Assembly: GCF_014651115.1 (NCBI RefSeq)
Contig: NZ_BMWG01000006.1
Location: 106,752-170,751, forward strand
Length of the DNA stretch: 64,000 bases
From: Streptomyces inusitatus
Lineage (GTDB): Bacteria > Actinomycetota > Actinomycetes > Streptomycetales > Streptomycetaceae
Reading direction: 5' to 3'
Shown: one piece after another, positions 50,641 to 58,723 of the stretch
Numbering within the stretch: position 1 is the stretch's first letter
Layout: the number at the start of each line of letters is the position of its first letter
The notes under the pieces: generated by a model
The model's database searches: none
Told to the model about the DNA's origin: nothing
What the model saw: the letters and a program-made list of their open reading frames with translations, nothing else
Made by a program: the position numbers and the translations under genes

Positions 50641-50692
50641 GAGGGTCGGCGGGGCGGCGGGCCCACGAGGGTCGGCGGGGCGGTGGGCCGGT
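50641..50692 (-). repeat. 26-bp direct repeat (two copies)
   Basis: Two adjacent copies of a G-rich 26-bp unit beginning GAGGGTCGGCGGGGCGG, between the LuxR stop and the vWA start. Two to three bases differ between the copies. Function unknown; could be a slippage product. Confidence 0.7.
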
Positions 50693-50702
50693 CGGGCCCG
50701 GC

Positions 50703-51335
50703 TCAGATCAGGCCCTGGCGCATCGCGTATGCCACCGCATGCGAACGATTGCGCAGTTGCAGACGGGTCATGACCGAGTGCAGCACGTTTTTGATCGTGC
50801 GTTCGGAGTACGCCAGTTTGGTGGCGATGTCGGCGGTGTCGTATCCCTCGGCGACCAGCCGCAGCACATCGACCTCCCGGGAGGCCAGCCCGGTGAAATG
50901 GAGCCCGCGCGGCCCCAGCACCTGGCCCTGGAGCCGGCCCACCTCTTCGAGCAGCCGCCCCAGCAGATCGGACGGAAGATGGCCCTCGCCGCGCGCCACC
51001 GTCCCGATCACCTGGACCAGGTGCTCCGGCGTCGCCTCGGACCGCCGGACCACCCCGGCGACACCGCACTCCGCCGCGCTGACCAGCTTCTGTTCATCGA
51101 TGTCGGTCGTGACCAGCACCGTGCGCGAAGGGCTGGTCCGCTGGATGTTGCGGAGCATCCGCAACACCGTCTCGTCCACCGTGTCCACGACCACCACGGC
51201 CACATCGACCGGTGGCGGCGGTTCACCCTCGCCCCACTCGGTCATGCTGACCTCGGGACGGGACCGTAACTGACTGGCCACTCCGGCCTGTGAGATCGGG
51301 TCCTGGGCACGTAATGCGACGCTTGTACGCTCCAT
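50703..51335 (-). CDS. LuxR/NarL-type regulator with an early TTA codon
   Basis: 210 residues from the ATG at 51335. The N-terminal part is a receiver-like fold without the usual phosphorylation Asp pocket ('VDVAVVVVDTVDETVLRMLRNIQRTSPSRTVLVTTDIDEQKLVSAAECGVAGVVRRSEATPEHLVQVIGTVARGEGHLP'); residues ~148-205 are a LuxR helix-turn-helix ('LASREVDVLRLVAEGYDTADIATKLAYSERTIKNVLHSVMTRLQLRNRSHAVAYAMRQGLI'). Codon 8 (51312-51314) is TTA, so translation should be bldA-dependent. Next to the CIS genes, a probable CIS regulator. Confidence 0.85.
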   Translation of the reverse strand: MERTSVALRAQDPISQAGVASQLRSRPEVSMTEWGEGEPPPPVDVAVVVVDTVDETVLRMLRNIQRTSPSRTVLVTTDIDEQKLVSAAECGVAGVVRRSEATPEHLVQVIGTVARGEGHLPSDLLGRLLEEVGRLQGQVLGPRGLHFTGLASREVDVLRLVAEGYDTADIATKLAYSERTIKNVLHSVMTRLQLRNRSHAVAYAMRQGLI

Positions 51336-51548
51336 GGCAAAGCACCCCCTGAGCAACAGCCGGGTCGCGTCACGGAAGGCACAACCATCACGGCTGCGTT
51401 CGTTGGCCTCAGATGGTACGAGGCTGACAGAAGATTCCCGGGTATCCGGAGAGGGAAACTCGAACGCTTCCGCGGGCAGGCGATCTGCCCGAAAGTGTTC
51501 CTGCGCGGTCCATGTCCGAGGATCCGCGACGACCCTACGGTGCGCGGT

Positions 51549-52952
51549 ATGAGTCTCACCGCAAGTCTCCAGGAGCCGTTCGTCACCGCCGTACCGGGCG
51601 AGGAGACGAGCCTTCCCCTGCGGGTCCTCAACTCCGGTGACACCGTGGAGGAGTACCGGTTCGAGGTGGTCGGAGCCTGTGCGGCCTGGGCGACGGTGGA
51701 ACCGGCCGCGCTCTCCCTCTACCCCGGCAGCTCCGAGAGCGCGACACTCACCCTGCGCCCGCCGCGCGATCCGTCCGTCCCGGCGGGCGAGACGCCGTTC
51801 GGCGTCCGGGTCGTGCCGACCAGCGGGCAGGGCGAACCGGTGGTGCCCGAAGGACGGGTGATCGTCCTGCCCTTCACCGAGGTCACCGCCGAGCTGGTGC
51901 CGAACAGCTCCCACGGGGCCCTGCGGGGCAGACATCAGCTCGCCGTCGACAACCGGGGCAACACACCGATCGCCGTACGGCTCGGATCGCGCTCCGGCAC
52001 CGAACGCGCCCGTGTCTCCTTCAACGAACCCGAACTCCGGATCGAGCCCGGCCGGGCCGAGTTCGGCGGACTGCGGATCACGCCGGTCAAACGGCTGTGG
52101 TGGGGCACCCCGGTCACCCACCCCTTCCAGGCCCTCGTCACCCCGGCCGCGCCGGAGGGGGTGGAGGCGCCCGACCCGGTGGTCCTGGACGGCTCGTACC
52201 AGCAGGAAGCACTCCTGCCGCGCTGGCTGCCGAGGGCGGCCGTGATCACGGCGCTCCTGGTCGTCGCGCTGATCGGGCTCTGGTACGCGCTGCTCCGGCC
52301 GGCCGTGAAGTCGGCGGCCCGGGAGGCGATCACCCCCGAGGCGATCGCGTCGGCGACCGCCCAGGGGATGCCGACGCCGGGCGGGGAGGCGGACTCCGGC
52401 GCGAACTCCGGCGCGAGCGGGGAGCCGGGCGCGAGCCCGGGCAGCGGTACGGGCACCAGCAGCGGCACGAGCAGTGGTGCGAGCAGCGGCGCGAACTCCG
52501 GCGCGACCGGCGGGCCGAGCCCTTCGCCCAGCCCCTCCCCGTCGGACGGCTCATCCGCCGAAGGATCCGGCGAACCGGCCCCCACCAGCGCTCAGTTGCA
52601 GGTCAGAGATTCCGTGGGAGGCGGCTCGAACACCGCGGCCGCGCTGGAGGTGCCGGACGGCAAGACCTTCCGGCTGACCGACATCGTGATCCAGAACCCC
52701 CAGGGCGACGCCGGAACCGTCACCGTCTCCGCCGGTGAGAGCGGCACCGTGCTGAGCCTCGCCCTGGAGAACTTCCGGGACTCCGACTACCACTTCGTCA
52801 CGCCCATCCTCGTACCCGAGGGCGGCCAGGTCACCATGACCGTGAACTGCCGCAAGGTGGGCAAACCGGTGAACGCGCCGACGCCCTCGCGGTGCGCCGA
52901 ATCGCTCTTCCTCGGCGGAACGATGCAGTCCGGCGACGACCGGGAGAACTAG
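51549..52952 (+). CDS. CIS-locus membrane protein with COG1470-like N-terminal domains
   Basis: 467 residues from the ATG at 51549. Two Ig-like beta-domains at ~1-215 ('VPGEETSLPLRVLNSGDTVEEYRFEVVGACAAWATVEPAALSLYPGSSESATLTLRPPRDPSVPAG'), one transmembrane segment at ~230-252, a Ser/Gly/Ala-rich linker (~275-340) and a C-terminal domain ('DGKTFRLTDIVIQNPQGDAGTVTV'). Similar proteins, often called 'hydrolytic protein', occur in Streptomyces CIS loci. The first part would be cytoplasmic and the last outside, making it a second candidate for membrane contact of the particle. Confidence 0.7.
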   Translation: MSLTASLQEPFVTAVPGEETSLPLRVLNSGDTVEEYRFEVVGACAAWATVEPAALSLYPGSSESATLTLRPPRDPSVPAGETPFGVRVVPTSGQGEPVVPEGRVIVLPFTEVTAELVPNSSHGALRGRHQLAVDNRGNTPIAVRLGSRSGTERARVSFNEPELRIEPGRAEFGGLRITPVKRLWWGTPVTHPFQALVTPAAPEGVEAPDPVVLDGSYQQEALLPRWLPRAAVITALLVVALIGLWYALLRPAVKSAAREAITPEAIASATAQGMPTPGGEADSGANSGASGEPGASPGSGTGTSSGTSSGASSGANSGATGGPSPSPSPSPSDGSSAEGSGEPAPTSAQLQVRDSVGGGSNTAAALEVPDGKTFRLTDIVIQNPQGDAGTVTVSAGESGTVLSLALENFRDSDYHFVTPILVPEGGQVTMTVNCRKVGKPVNAPTPSRCAESLFLGGTMQSGDDREN

Positions 52953-52974
52953 GGAACTACACGACGCGACCGAG

Positions 52975-53784
52975 TCACTCGGGCGGGGACTCTTCCTCCT
53001 CGGCCCCCTCCGAAGCCGTCCGCTGGACGAAGGACCCCTGCACATCCGCCGGCCGCTCCTCCTCGTCCTCCGTCGCCGCGCGCTGCACCGAGGGACCGGC
53101 GGCGGCCGGGGGAGCGGTCGCCGGGGCCGACAGCACCCGGTCCGCGTTGGCGACGGCCTCCCGTTCGAAGCGGTCGGACGGGTCGCTCACCCGGATCCCG
53201 CCGGGCGCCTCCGAGCCGTCGACCGGACCGTTGCGCTGCTGGATCACATGGGTCAGCTCATGGGCGAGGGTCGTACGGCCCTGGGGCGAGGACGGATCGT
53301 AGGCGTCGCGCTGGAAGACCACGTTGTTCCCGACGGTGTACGCGTGCGCGCCGACGCCCTTCGCCGACTCGTGCGCCGCCGTGCCGGTGTGTACGCGGAC
53401 GTCGGAGAAGTCCGCGCCCATCCGGCCCTCCAGATCGGCGCGCACCCCGGCGTCGAGCGGCGCTCCGCCGCCGGAGGCGATGACATCGTGGACCGGGGAG
53501 CGCTGCTCCTCGCCGACCGGCTCCGCCCGCTCAGGGGCCCCGGCCCGCTTCTGCCGCTGGACCAGCGTGCCCACCGCGCCGTTTCCCACCGCCCGCTGGA
53601 GCGCGCTCAGCCCCGCCGCCCCGGCGACATCGGCCCGTCCGGCGGCCGCCGCCCGGTAGAGACGCGCGGTGCCCGCGTCCGGGGCCGGGGCGCTCTCCCG
53701 CCGTTCGCCGTCGAGCGGACGACCCCGGTCGTGCTCCCGCTCGCGCTCCTGTTCCCGCTGATGCTCGTACCCGTCCATCCTCAT
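52975..53784 (-). CDS. DUF4157 (eCIS core domain) protein
   Basis: 269 residues from the ATG at 53784. Acidic/basic N-terminal tail, then 'LQRAVGNGAVGTLVQRQ' (residues ~62-78), a DUF4157 domain (~92-170) with 'LDAGVRADLEGRMGADFSDVRVHTG', 'AYTVGNNVVFQRDAYDPSSPQGRTTLAHELTHVIQQRNG' containing the HExxH-type zinc motif HELTH, and an acidic tail with 'VQR' repeats. DUF4157 proteins are the commonest cargo-associated proteins in eCIS loci. It could be a metallopeptidase cargo or a cargo-processing factor. Confidence 0.88.
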   Translation of the reverse strand: MRMDGYEHQREQEREREHDRGRPLDGERRESAPAPDAGTARLYRAAAAGRADVAGAAGLSALQRAVGNGAVGTLVQRQKRAGAPERAEPVGEEQRSPVHDVIASGGGAPLDAGVRADLEGRMGADFSDVRVHTGTAAHESAKGVGAHAYTVGNNVVFQRDAYDPSSPQGRTTLAHELTHVIQQRNGPVDGSEAPGGIRVSDPSDRFEREAVANADRVLSAPATAPPAAAGPSVQRAATEDEEERPADVQGSFVQRTASEGAEEEESPPE

Positions 53785-54130
53785 CCCCCTGCCCACGACC
53801 CCGCCCCACCACCTTCGACCCGCCCGTCCGACCCCGTCCAGCCCGGGCCCCGCCCGCCGAGGGCACCCGTGTTGCCTCTTCGGGCAGCCGGAGCCGCAGC
53901 CGCAGCCGACTGGGTGCACCAGCGGTCTCCGACCCGGAGCCGCCACGCACGGACCGGTCGATCGGTCATCGGGCGGTCACCGGTCAGTCACTGGCGGTTC
54001 TTGAGCGAACGTAGAGGCGTTCGGGGCGAGAGCTTGTCCGGGCCTGCCCATTCCCTGAGCCGATTCGCGCGTACCGCCTGCCAGATTGGCCTGTGAGACG
54101 ACCGAGCAGGGGAATCAGGTGGGGGCAGGC
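53785..54130. other. Divergent intergenic region between the DUF4157 gene and the AfsA operon
   Basis: No gene is supported here. It should hold promoters for both directions. A near-palindrome at 53952-53967 (GACCGGTCGATCGGTC, two mismatches) is the only candidate operator I see; no match to a gamma-butyrolactone receptor box was recognised. Confidence 0.4.
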
Positions 54131-55210
54131 ATGACGATCACGGGCCAGGAGCATCCGGCGGACACCGTGGCACCGGGGGACCCGGTGCTCGCGTACGACC
54201 GCCCTGTCGAGCGTTCCGTCGTCCACCGCCACGCGGACGCGGAGGTCTTTGTCACCGACTCCGCCGCGGCCGGTCCCGGCCGGTACGCGGTGGCCGCGCT
54301 GCTCCCCCGGGCGCACGCCTGCTTCGGCGACCACACCGGTGCCGTCGGCCCCGTCGATCCCCTGCTGCTGCTGGAGTGCTTCCGCCAGGCCGGAACCGCG
54401 GTGGCCCACCGCCATCTCGGGGTGCCGATGGACACCGCGTTCCTCATCACCGAGTGGGGCATCCGGCTCACCGGCGCCGCGCCGCTTCCCCCGGGCGACG
54501 GTGACAGCGGCGACGGCCACGGCGACGGCGACGGCCCCGCCCGGCTCCTGCTGATGATCGAGGCGAGGAACCTCAACCGGCGCGCGGGCAGACTGCTGGG
54601 GGCGACCCTGGTGGCCGAGATGTATCTCGCGGGCGAACTGGTGGCCCGCGGCACCGTCGGCGCGGGGTACCCCAACAAGGCGGCGTACGAGGGCTTCCGT
54701 ACGCTGCGGCGCAGCTCACCGGCACCGCTCTCGGACGCGATGCCCGCGCGCGGGCCCGGCTCGCCCCTCGCGCCCGGGGCCGTCGGCCGAAGGCTCGCGG
54801 AGAATGTCGTCCTCGCGGACGGCGAGCGGAACGCCGGGCGGAGCAGGGCGGTCCTCGATGTGCCCGTCGCCCACCCGGTCTTCTACGACCACCCGCTCGA
54901 CCATGTGCCCGCGATGGCCCTGCTGGAGGCCGCCCGCCAGGCCGCGATCTTCGCGGACGGATCTGACGGCTCGGACGGATCTGACGGATCTGACGGATCT
55001 GACGGAGGAGCGGCCGGGGGGCCCGGGCAGGTCACCGCGGTCAAGGCCCGCTTCCAGCGGTTCGTGGAGCACGACGCCCCGACCACCGTCACCGCCCGCC
55101 CGGCCGGCGACGACCACCATGTCGTGGCCGTGGAGTTCCGGCAGTCGGACGGGGTGGTCTGCACGGCCGAAGTGACCCTGTCCGGCCCCGGCGGGAAGGG
55201 CCCGCGATGA
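54131..55210 (+). CDS. afsA: AfsA-family (gamma-butyrolactone biosynthesis) protein
   Basis: 359 residues from the ATG at 54131. Two AfsA hotdog domains: first with 'HACFGDH...DPLLLLECFRQAGTAVAH' and 'MDTAFLITEWGIRL', second with 'AHPVFYDHPLDHVPAMALLEAARQAAIF' and 'VKARFQRFVEHDAP'. AfsA/ScbA enzymes join a beta-ketoacyl chain to dihydroxyacetone phosphate in butyrolactone and furan signal synthesis. A five-unit in-frame 9-bp repeat at 54959-55003 encodes a GSD-type linker. First gene of the operon; overlaps the next start (ATGA). Could alternatively act as a hotdog dehydratase in the pathway. Confidence 0.85.
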   Translation: MTITGQEHPADTVAPGDPVLAYDRPVERSVVHRHADAEVFVTDSAAAGPGRYAVAALLPRAHACFGDHTGAVGPVDPLLLLECFRQAGTAVAHRHLGVPMDTAFLITEWGIRLTGAAPLPPGDGDSGDGHGDGDGPARLLLMIEARNLNRRAGRLLGATLVAEMYLAGELVARGTVGAGYPNKAAYEGFRTLRRSSPAPLSDAMPARGPGSPLAPGAVGRRLAENVVLADGERNAGRSRAVLDVPVAHPVFYDHPLDHVPAMALLEAARQAAIFADGSDGSDGSDGSDGSDGGAAGGPGQVTAVKARFQRFVEHDAPTTVTARPAGDDHHVVAVEFRQSDGVVCTAEVTLSGPGGKGPR

Positions 55211-56274
55211 GGCTGCGCACCCCGTACGGCCTGGTGGCCAGGGCCTGGTACCCCACCGCGCGGCAGACCGTGGCCGAGGCCCTGGCGGCGGGCGACGTCG
55301 ACGCGCGCACGGCGGCCGACCTCGGCTACACGGAGCTTCCGGTGAGCGAGGAGACCGCGCCGCCGGACATGGCGGTGGCGGCGGGCCGCGAGGCGCTGGC
55401 GGGCGCGGACTGCCCGGCCGAGGCGCTCTCGACCGTGCTGCACGCCAGCGTGCACCACCAGGGGCACGACGCCTGGTCCGCGCCCCACTACATCGCCCAT
55501 GAGCTGGGCGCGGACGGCGCGGTGCCGATCGGGCTGCTCCAGCAGTGCAACGGCGGCGCGATCGGCGTGGAGCTGGCCGTCACCCGGCTCCAGGGCGATC
55601 CGCAGGCGGGCCCGGCGCTGGTCACCACCGGCGACCGTTTCCTGATGCCGAGCTGGCACCGCTGGCGCACCGACTACGGCATGGCCGCGGGCGACGCGGG
55701 CACGGCGGTGCTCGTGCACCGGGGCGACGTACTCCCGTCGGATCTCGTCCTGCACGCGCTCGCCACCACCGTCGCCGCCGGACTGGAAGTCATGCACCGG
55801 GGCGACGACGGGCTCAACGCGACACCGCTCGGGCACAGTCCGATGATCGACGTCCGCCGCACCAAGCGGCACTTCATCCGCGCATTCGGCGTCGAGCGCT
55901 TCACCAAGGCCGCGCACGAGGGGATCCGGGCCGCCGTGACCGAGGCGCTCGCCGACGCCGGACTGGCCCCGGACGACCCACGGCTGCGGTACGCGGTGCT
56001 GCCCCGGCTCGGAGCCAAGGCCATGGCCGAGGCGTACACCCCGCCGCTGGTGCAGTCCACTCCGGCGGCGCTGCTGGACCTGGGCCGGGCCACCGGACAC
56101 GTGGGCGCGGGAGACCTCAACGCCTCCCTCGCCGACCTCGCCACCGGCCCCTGGCTGGAGCCCGGTCAGTACGCCGTCGTACTCAACGGGGGCGGCGGGT
56201 TCACCTTCACCGCCGCCGTCGTCAGCCGCCCGAGCCGCCCGGAGCAGGCGTCCCGCGACGCCGCCCGCCCCTGA
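55207..56274 (+). CDS. KAS III-like acyltransferase (CerJ/ChlB3-type), atypical active site
   Basis: 355 residues, thiolase fold. Nucleophile motif 'LLQQCNGGAIG' (Cys114). The distal loop is 'GHVGAGDLNASLADL', which matches KAS III-like acyltransferases (Cys-His-Asp type) rather than FabH, where GNTxAAS is expected. The His usually found in 'HxLG' reads 'PRLGAK', so the catalytic His seems missing. Ends with 'VLNGGGGFTFTAAV'. It might move an acyl group to an alcohol or amine, or shape chain release. Translationally coupled to the AfsA gene. Confidence 0.7.
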   Translation: MRLRTPYGLVARAWYPTARQTVAEALAAGDVDARTAADLGYTELPVSEETAPPDMAVAAGREALAGADCPAEALSTVLHASVHHQGHDAWSAPHYIAHELGADGAVPIGLLQQCNGGAIGVELAVTRLQGDPQAGPALVTTGDRFLMPSWHRWRTDYGMAAGDAGTAVLVHRGDVLPSDLVLHALATTVAAGLEVMHRGDDGLNATPLGHSPMIDVRRTKRHFIRAFGVERFTKAAHEGIRAAVTEALADAGLAPDDPRLRYAVLPRLGAKAMAEAYTPPLVQSTPAALLDLGRATGHVGAGDLNASLADLATGPWLEPGQYAVVLNGGGGFTFTAAVVSRPSRPEQASRDAARP

Positions 56275-56369
56275 ACTCCCCCCACGGAGATCCTGCGGCT
56301 CCTCCCCCACGGAGCCCACACTCCCCACACCTCCCCACACCTCACATGTCACCGACAGGAGAGAACACC

Positions 56370-56612
56370 ATGAGCAGCGTTCAGAATCGTTTCTTCGGTC
56401 TCCTCGCCAACAAGATCGGCATCGAGACGGCCGCTCTCGTCCCCGACGCCACCCTCGAATCGCTGGACCTCGACTCCCTCCTCCTCATCGAGCTGAGCGT
56501 CGCCGTCGAGAAGGAGTTCGGCGTCGTCGTCGACGAGACCGAGCTGAGCGTCGAGCGCACCCTCGGCGACGTCCTCGCCACCCTGGACGAAAAGCTGGCG
56601 GTGCAGGCATGA
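56370..56612 (+). CDS. Acyl carrier protein
   Basis: 80 residues from the ATG at 56370 (AGGAGAG ribosome site). The phosphopantetheine site is 'LDLDSLLLIEL' with Ser36 in D-S-L; 'VVVDETELSVERTLGDVLATL' forms the C-terminal helices. A discrete ACP dedicated to this cluster. It overlaps the KAS II gene start by ATGA. No separate phosphopantetheinyl transferase is nearby. Confidence 0.92.
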   Translation: MSSVQNRFFGLLANKIGIETAALVPDATLESLDLDSLLLIELSVAVEKEFGVVVDETELSVERTLGDVLATLDEKLAVQA

Positions 56613-57865
56613 CCGGAGCGACCACCCGTACCACCCGTGCCGAGCGGTACGACGTCGCCGTCACCGGACTCGGACTGCTCACCCCGGCCGGCATCGGCGT
56701 CGCGGCCAACGAGGCGCGCGTCTGGTCCGGCGAGTCCACCGCCACCCGCGACGAGGCCCTCGCCGGTCTGCCGGTCGACTTCTCCTGCCGGGTGCCGGAC
56801 TTCGACCCCGTCGCCCTGCTCGGCCGCCGCGCCGCGCTCCGGATGGACCGGGTCAGCCAGCTCGGTGTGGCGGCGGCCCGGCAGGCCGTCGCCGACGCCG
56901 GGCTCGACCCGGCGGCCTGGGACGGCGCGCGCGTCGGCGTGGTGATCGGCACCTCGTTCGGCGGCTCGGCCAGCTTCGAGCGGGAGTACGACTCCTTCGT
57001 CCAGGGCGGCGCTTCCGTCGTCTCGCCCCAGCTCATGGTGAAGGCCCCGGTCAATATGACCGCCGGATACATCGCCATGGACTGCCAGGCGCTCGGCCCC
57101 AACCAGGTGGTCTCCTCCGCCTGCGCCTCCGGCACCACCGCCATCGGCTACGGCCGGATGCTGCTGGAGAGCGGAGCCTGCGACATCGTGCTGGCCGGCG
57201 GCGCGGAAGCCGCGCTCACCCCGACCGGCATGGCCAGCCTCTACCGCATGGGCGCGCTCTCCCGGCGCGGGCACGCCCCCGCCGAGGCGTCCCGGCCCTT
57301 CGACGCCGACCGCGACGGATTCGTCGCCGGGGAAGGCGCCGGGGTGCTCGTCCTGGAACGGCTCGCGGACGCCCGCGCCCGGCGCGCCCGGGTCCACGCC
57401 CGGATCAGCGGCTTCGGAGCCTCCGCCGACGGCCACCACCCCTCCGCCCCGCACCCCGGCGGCGAGGGGGCCGAACGGGCCGTGCGCGCCGCGCTCGCCG
57501 ACGCCTGCCTCCCCGCCCGGGAAGTGGCGCACATCAACGCGCACGGCACCTCCACCCCGCTCAACGATGTGACCGAGTCCCGGATGATCGGCCGCGTCTT
57601 CGGCGAACGGCCGCCCGCCGTGACCTCGGCCAAGGGCGTCATCGGCCATCTGATCGGCGCGGCCGGCGCGGTCGAGGCCGCCTACACCGTGCTCGCCGTG
57701 GCCCGGGGCTCCGTACCGCCCACCGCCAACCTCGGCGGTGTCGACCCGGAGATCGAGGCGGACGTGGTCGCCAAGGAGGCGCGCCCGATGGCCATCGGGG
57801 CCGCGGTCTCCAACTCGTTCGGCTTCGGCGGGCAGAACGCCGTCGTGGTGGTGACCGCCGCGTGA
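56609..57865 (+). CDS. Beta-ketoacyl-ACP synthase (KAS II/FabF-like)
   Basis: 418 residues with complete Cys-His-His triad: 'SACASGT' (Cys172), 'NAHGTSTPLND' (His312) and 'GHLIGAAGAVE' (His347). Elongating condensing enzyme acting on ACP-bound chains. Only one KAS II is present; there is no chain-length-factor partner, so this is not a standard type II polyketide pair. The stop overlaps the FabG start (GTGA). Confidence 0.92.
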   Translation: MTGATTRTTRAERYDVAVTGLGLLTPAGIGVAANEARVWSGESTATRDEALAGLPVDFSCRVPDFDPVALLGRRAALRMDRVSQLGVAAARQAVADAGLDPAAWDGARVGVVIGTSFGGSASFEREYDSFVQGGASVVSPQLMVKAPVNMTAGYIAMDCQALGPNQVVSSACASGTTAIGYGRMLLESGACDIVLAGGAEAALTPTGMASLYRMGALSRRGHAPAEASRPFDADRDGFVAGEGAGVLVLERLADARARRARVHARISGFGASADGHHPSAPHPGGEGAERAVRAALADACLPAREVAHINAHGTSTPLNDVTESRMIGRVFGERPPAVTSAKGVIGHLIGAAGAVEAAYTVLAVARGSVPPTANLGGVDPEIEADVVAKEARPMAIGAAVSNSFGFGGQNAVVVVTAA

Positions 57866-58602
57866 GCGACCAGCCCGCCCGGGACGGACAGCCCGCCCCC
57901 GGCCGCTCCGTCCTCGTCACCGGCGGCAACCGGGGCATCGGCCTCGCCGTCGCCCGCGATCTCGCCGCCCGGGGCGACCGGGTGGCCGTCACCTTCCGCA
58001 CGGGAGAGCCGCCCCCCGGTCTGTACGGGGTCGCCTGCGACATCACCGACCCGGCGGCGGTCGAGAACGCCTTCGACGCCGTACGGAAGGAACAGGGCGA
58101 GGTGGAGATCCTCGTCGCGAACGCGGGGATCACCCGGGACGCCCTGCTGCTGCGGATGGGCGACGACCTCGTCGACGAGGTCATCGACACCAATCTGCGC
58201 GCCGCGATCCGGCTCGCGAAGCACGCCGCGCGCGGCATGCTGGCCGAACGCTGGGGCCGGCTGGTGCTGATCTCCTCCTCCGCGGCCTTCACCGGCTCGC
58301 CGGGGCAGGTCAACTACGCCGCCGCCAAGGCCGGACTCGTCGGCCTGGCCCGCTCGCTCGCCTGGGAGCTGGGACCGCGCGGCATCACCGTCAACGTCGT
58401 CTCGCCCGGACTCATCGAGACCGACATGACGAGCGGGCTGCGGCCCGAGCGCCGCGCGGAGTATCTGCGCCGGACGCCGCTCGGCCGCCCCGGCACCCCC
58501 GAGGAGGTCGCGTCCGCCGTCCGCTTCCTCACCGGCGACGGGGCCGCGTACATCACCGGCGCGGTCCTGCCGGTCAGCGGCGGCCTCGGCATGGGCCTCT
58601 GA
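57862..58602 (+). CDS. 3-oxoacyl-ACP reductase (FabG-type SDR)
   Basis: 246 residues from GTG. Rossmann 'LVTGGNRGIGLAVA', 'NAGITRDALLLRM', Ser in 'LISSSAAF', Tyr/Lys in 'NYAAAKAG', and 'INVVSPGLIETDMT'-type region reading 'VNVVSPGLIETDMTSGL'. Reduces the beta-keto group made by the KAS partner with NADPH. Likely part of an AfsA/KAS/KR line. Confidence 0.9.
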   Translation: MSDQPARDGQPAPGRSVLVTGGNRGIGLAVARDLAARGDRVAVTFRTGEPPPGLYGVACDITDPAAVENAFDAVRKEQGEVEILVANAGITRDALLLRMGDDLVDEVIDTNLRAAIRLAKHAARGMLAERWGRLVLISSSAAFTGSPGQVNYAAAKAGLVGLARSLAWELGPRGITVNVVSPGLIETDMTSGLRPERRAEYLRRTPLGRPGTPEEVASAVRFLTGDGAAYITGAVLPVSGGLGMGL

Positions 58603-58723
58603 CCACCCTCCACCGAGCCCGCCTCCCCCGGCCGTCGGCATCCGCCCATCCCCGTCCCCCGCCCCGGAAATCCGCCCCCACCCCGCGATCCCGCGACCCC
58701 CACGATCACAGAGAGGCTCAGAC

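Noticed and set aside
27552..53784. Prophage
   Set aside because: No integrase, terminase, portal, capsid, holin or lysin genes; DUF4255, Afp15-like ATPase and Afp11-like baseplate indicate a CIS.
27552..53784. Type VI secretion system
   Set aside because: No TssJ/L/M membrane complex, TssK or ClpV; the ATPase is of the eCIS type.
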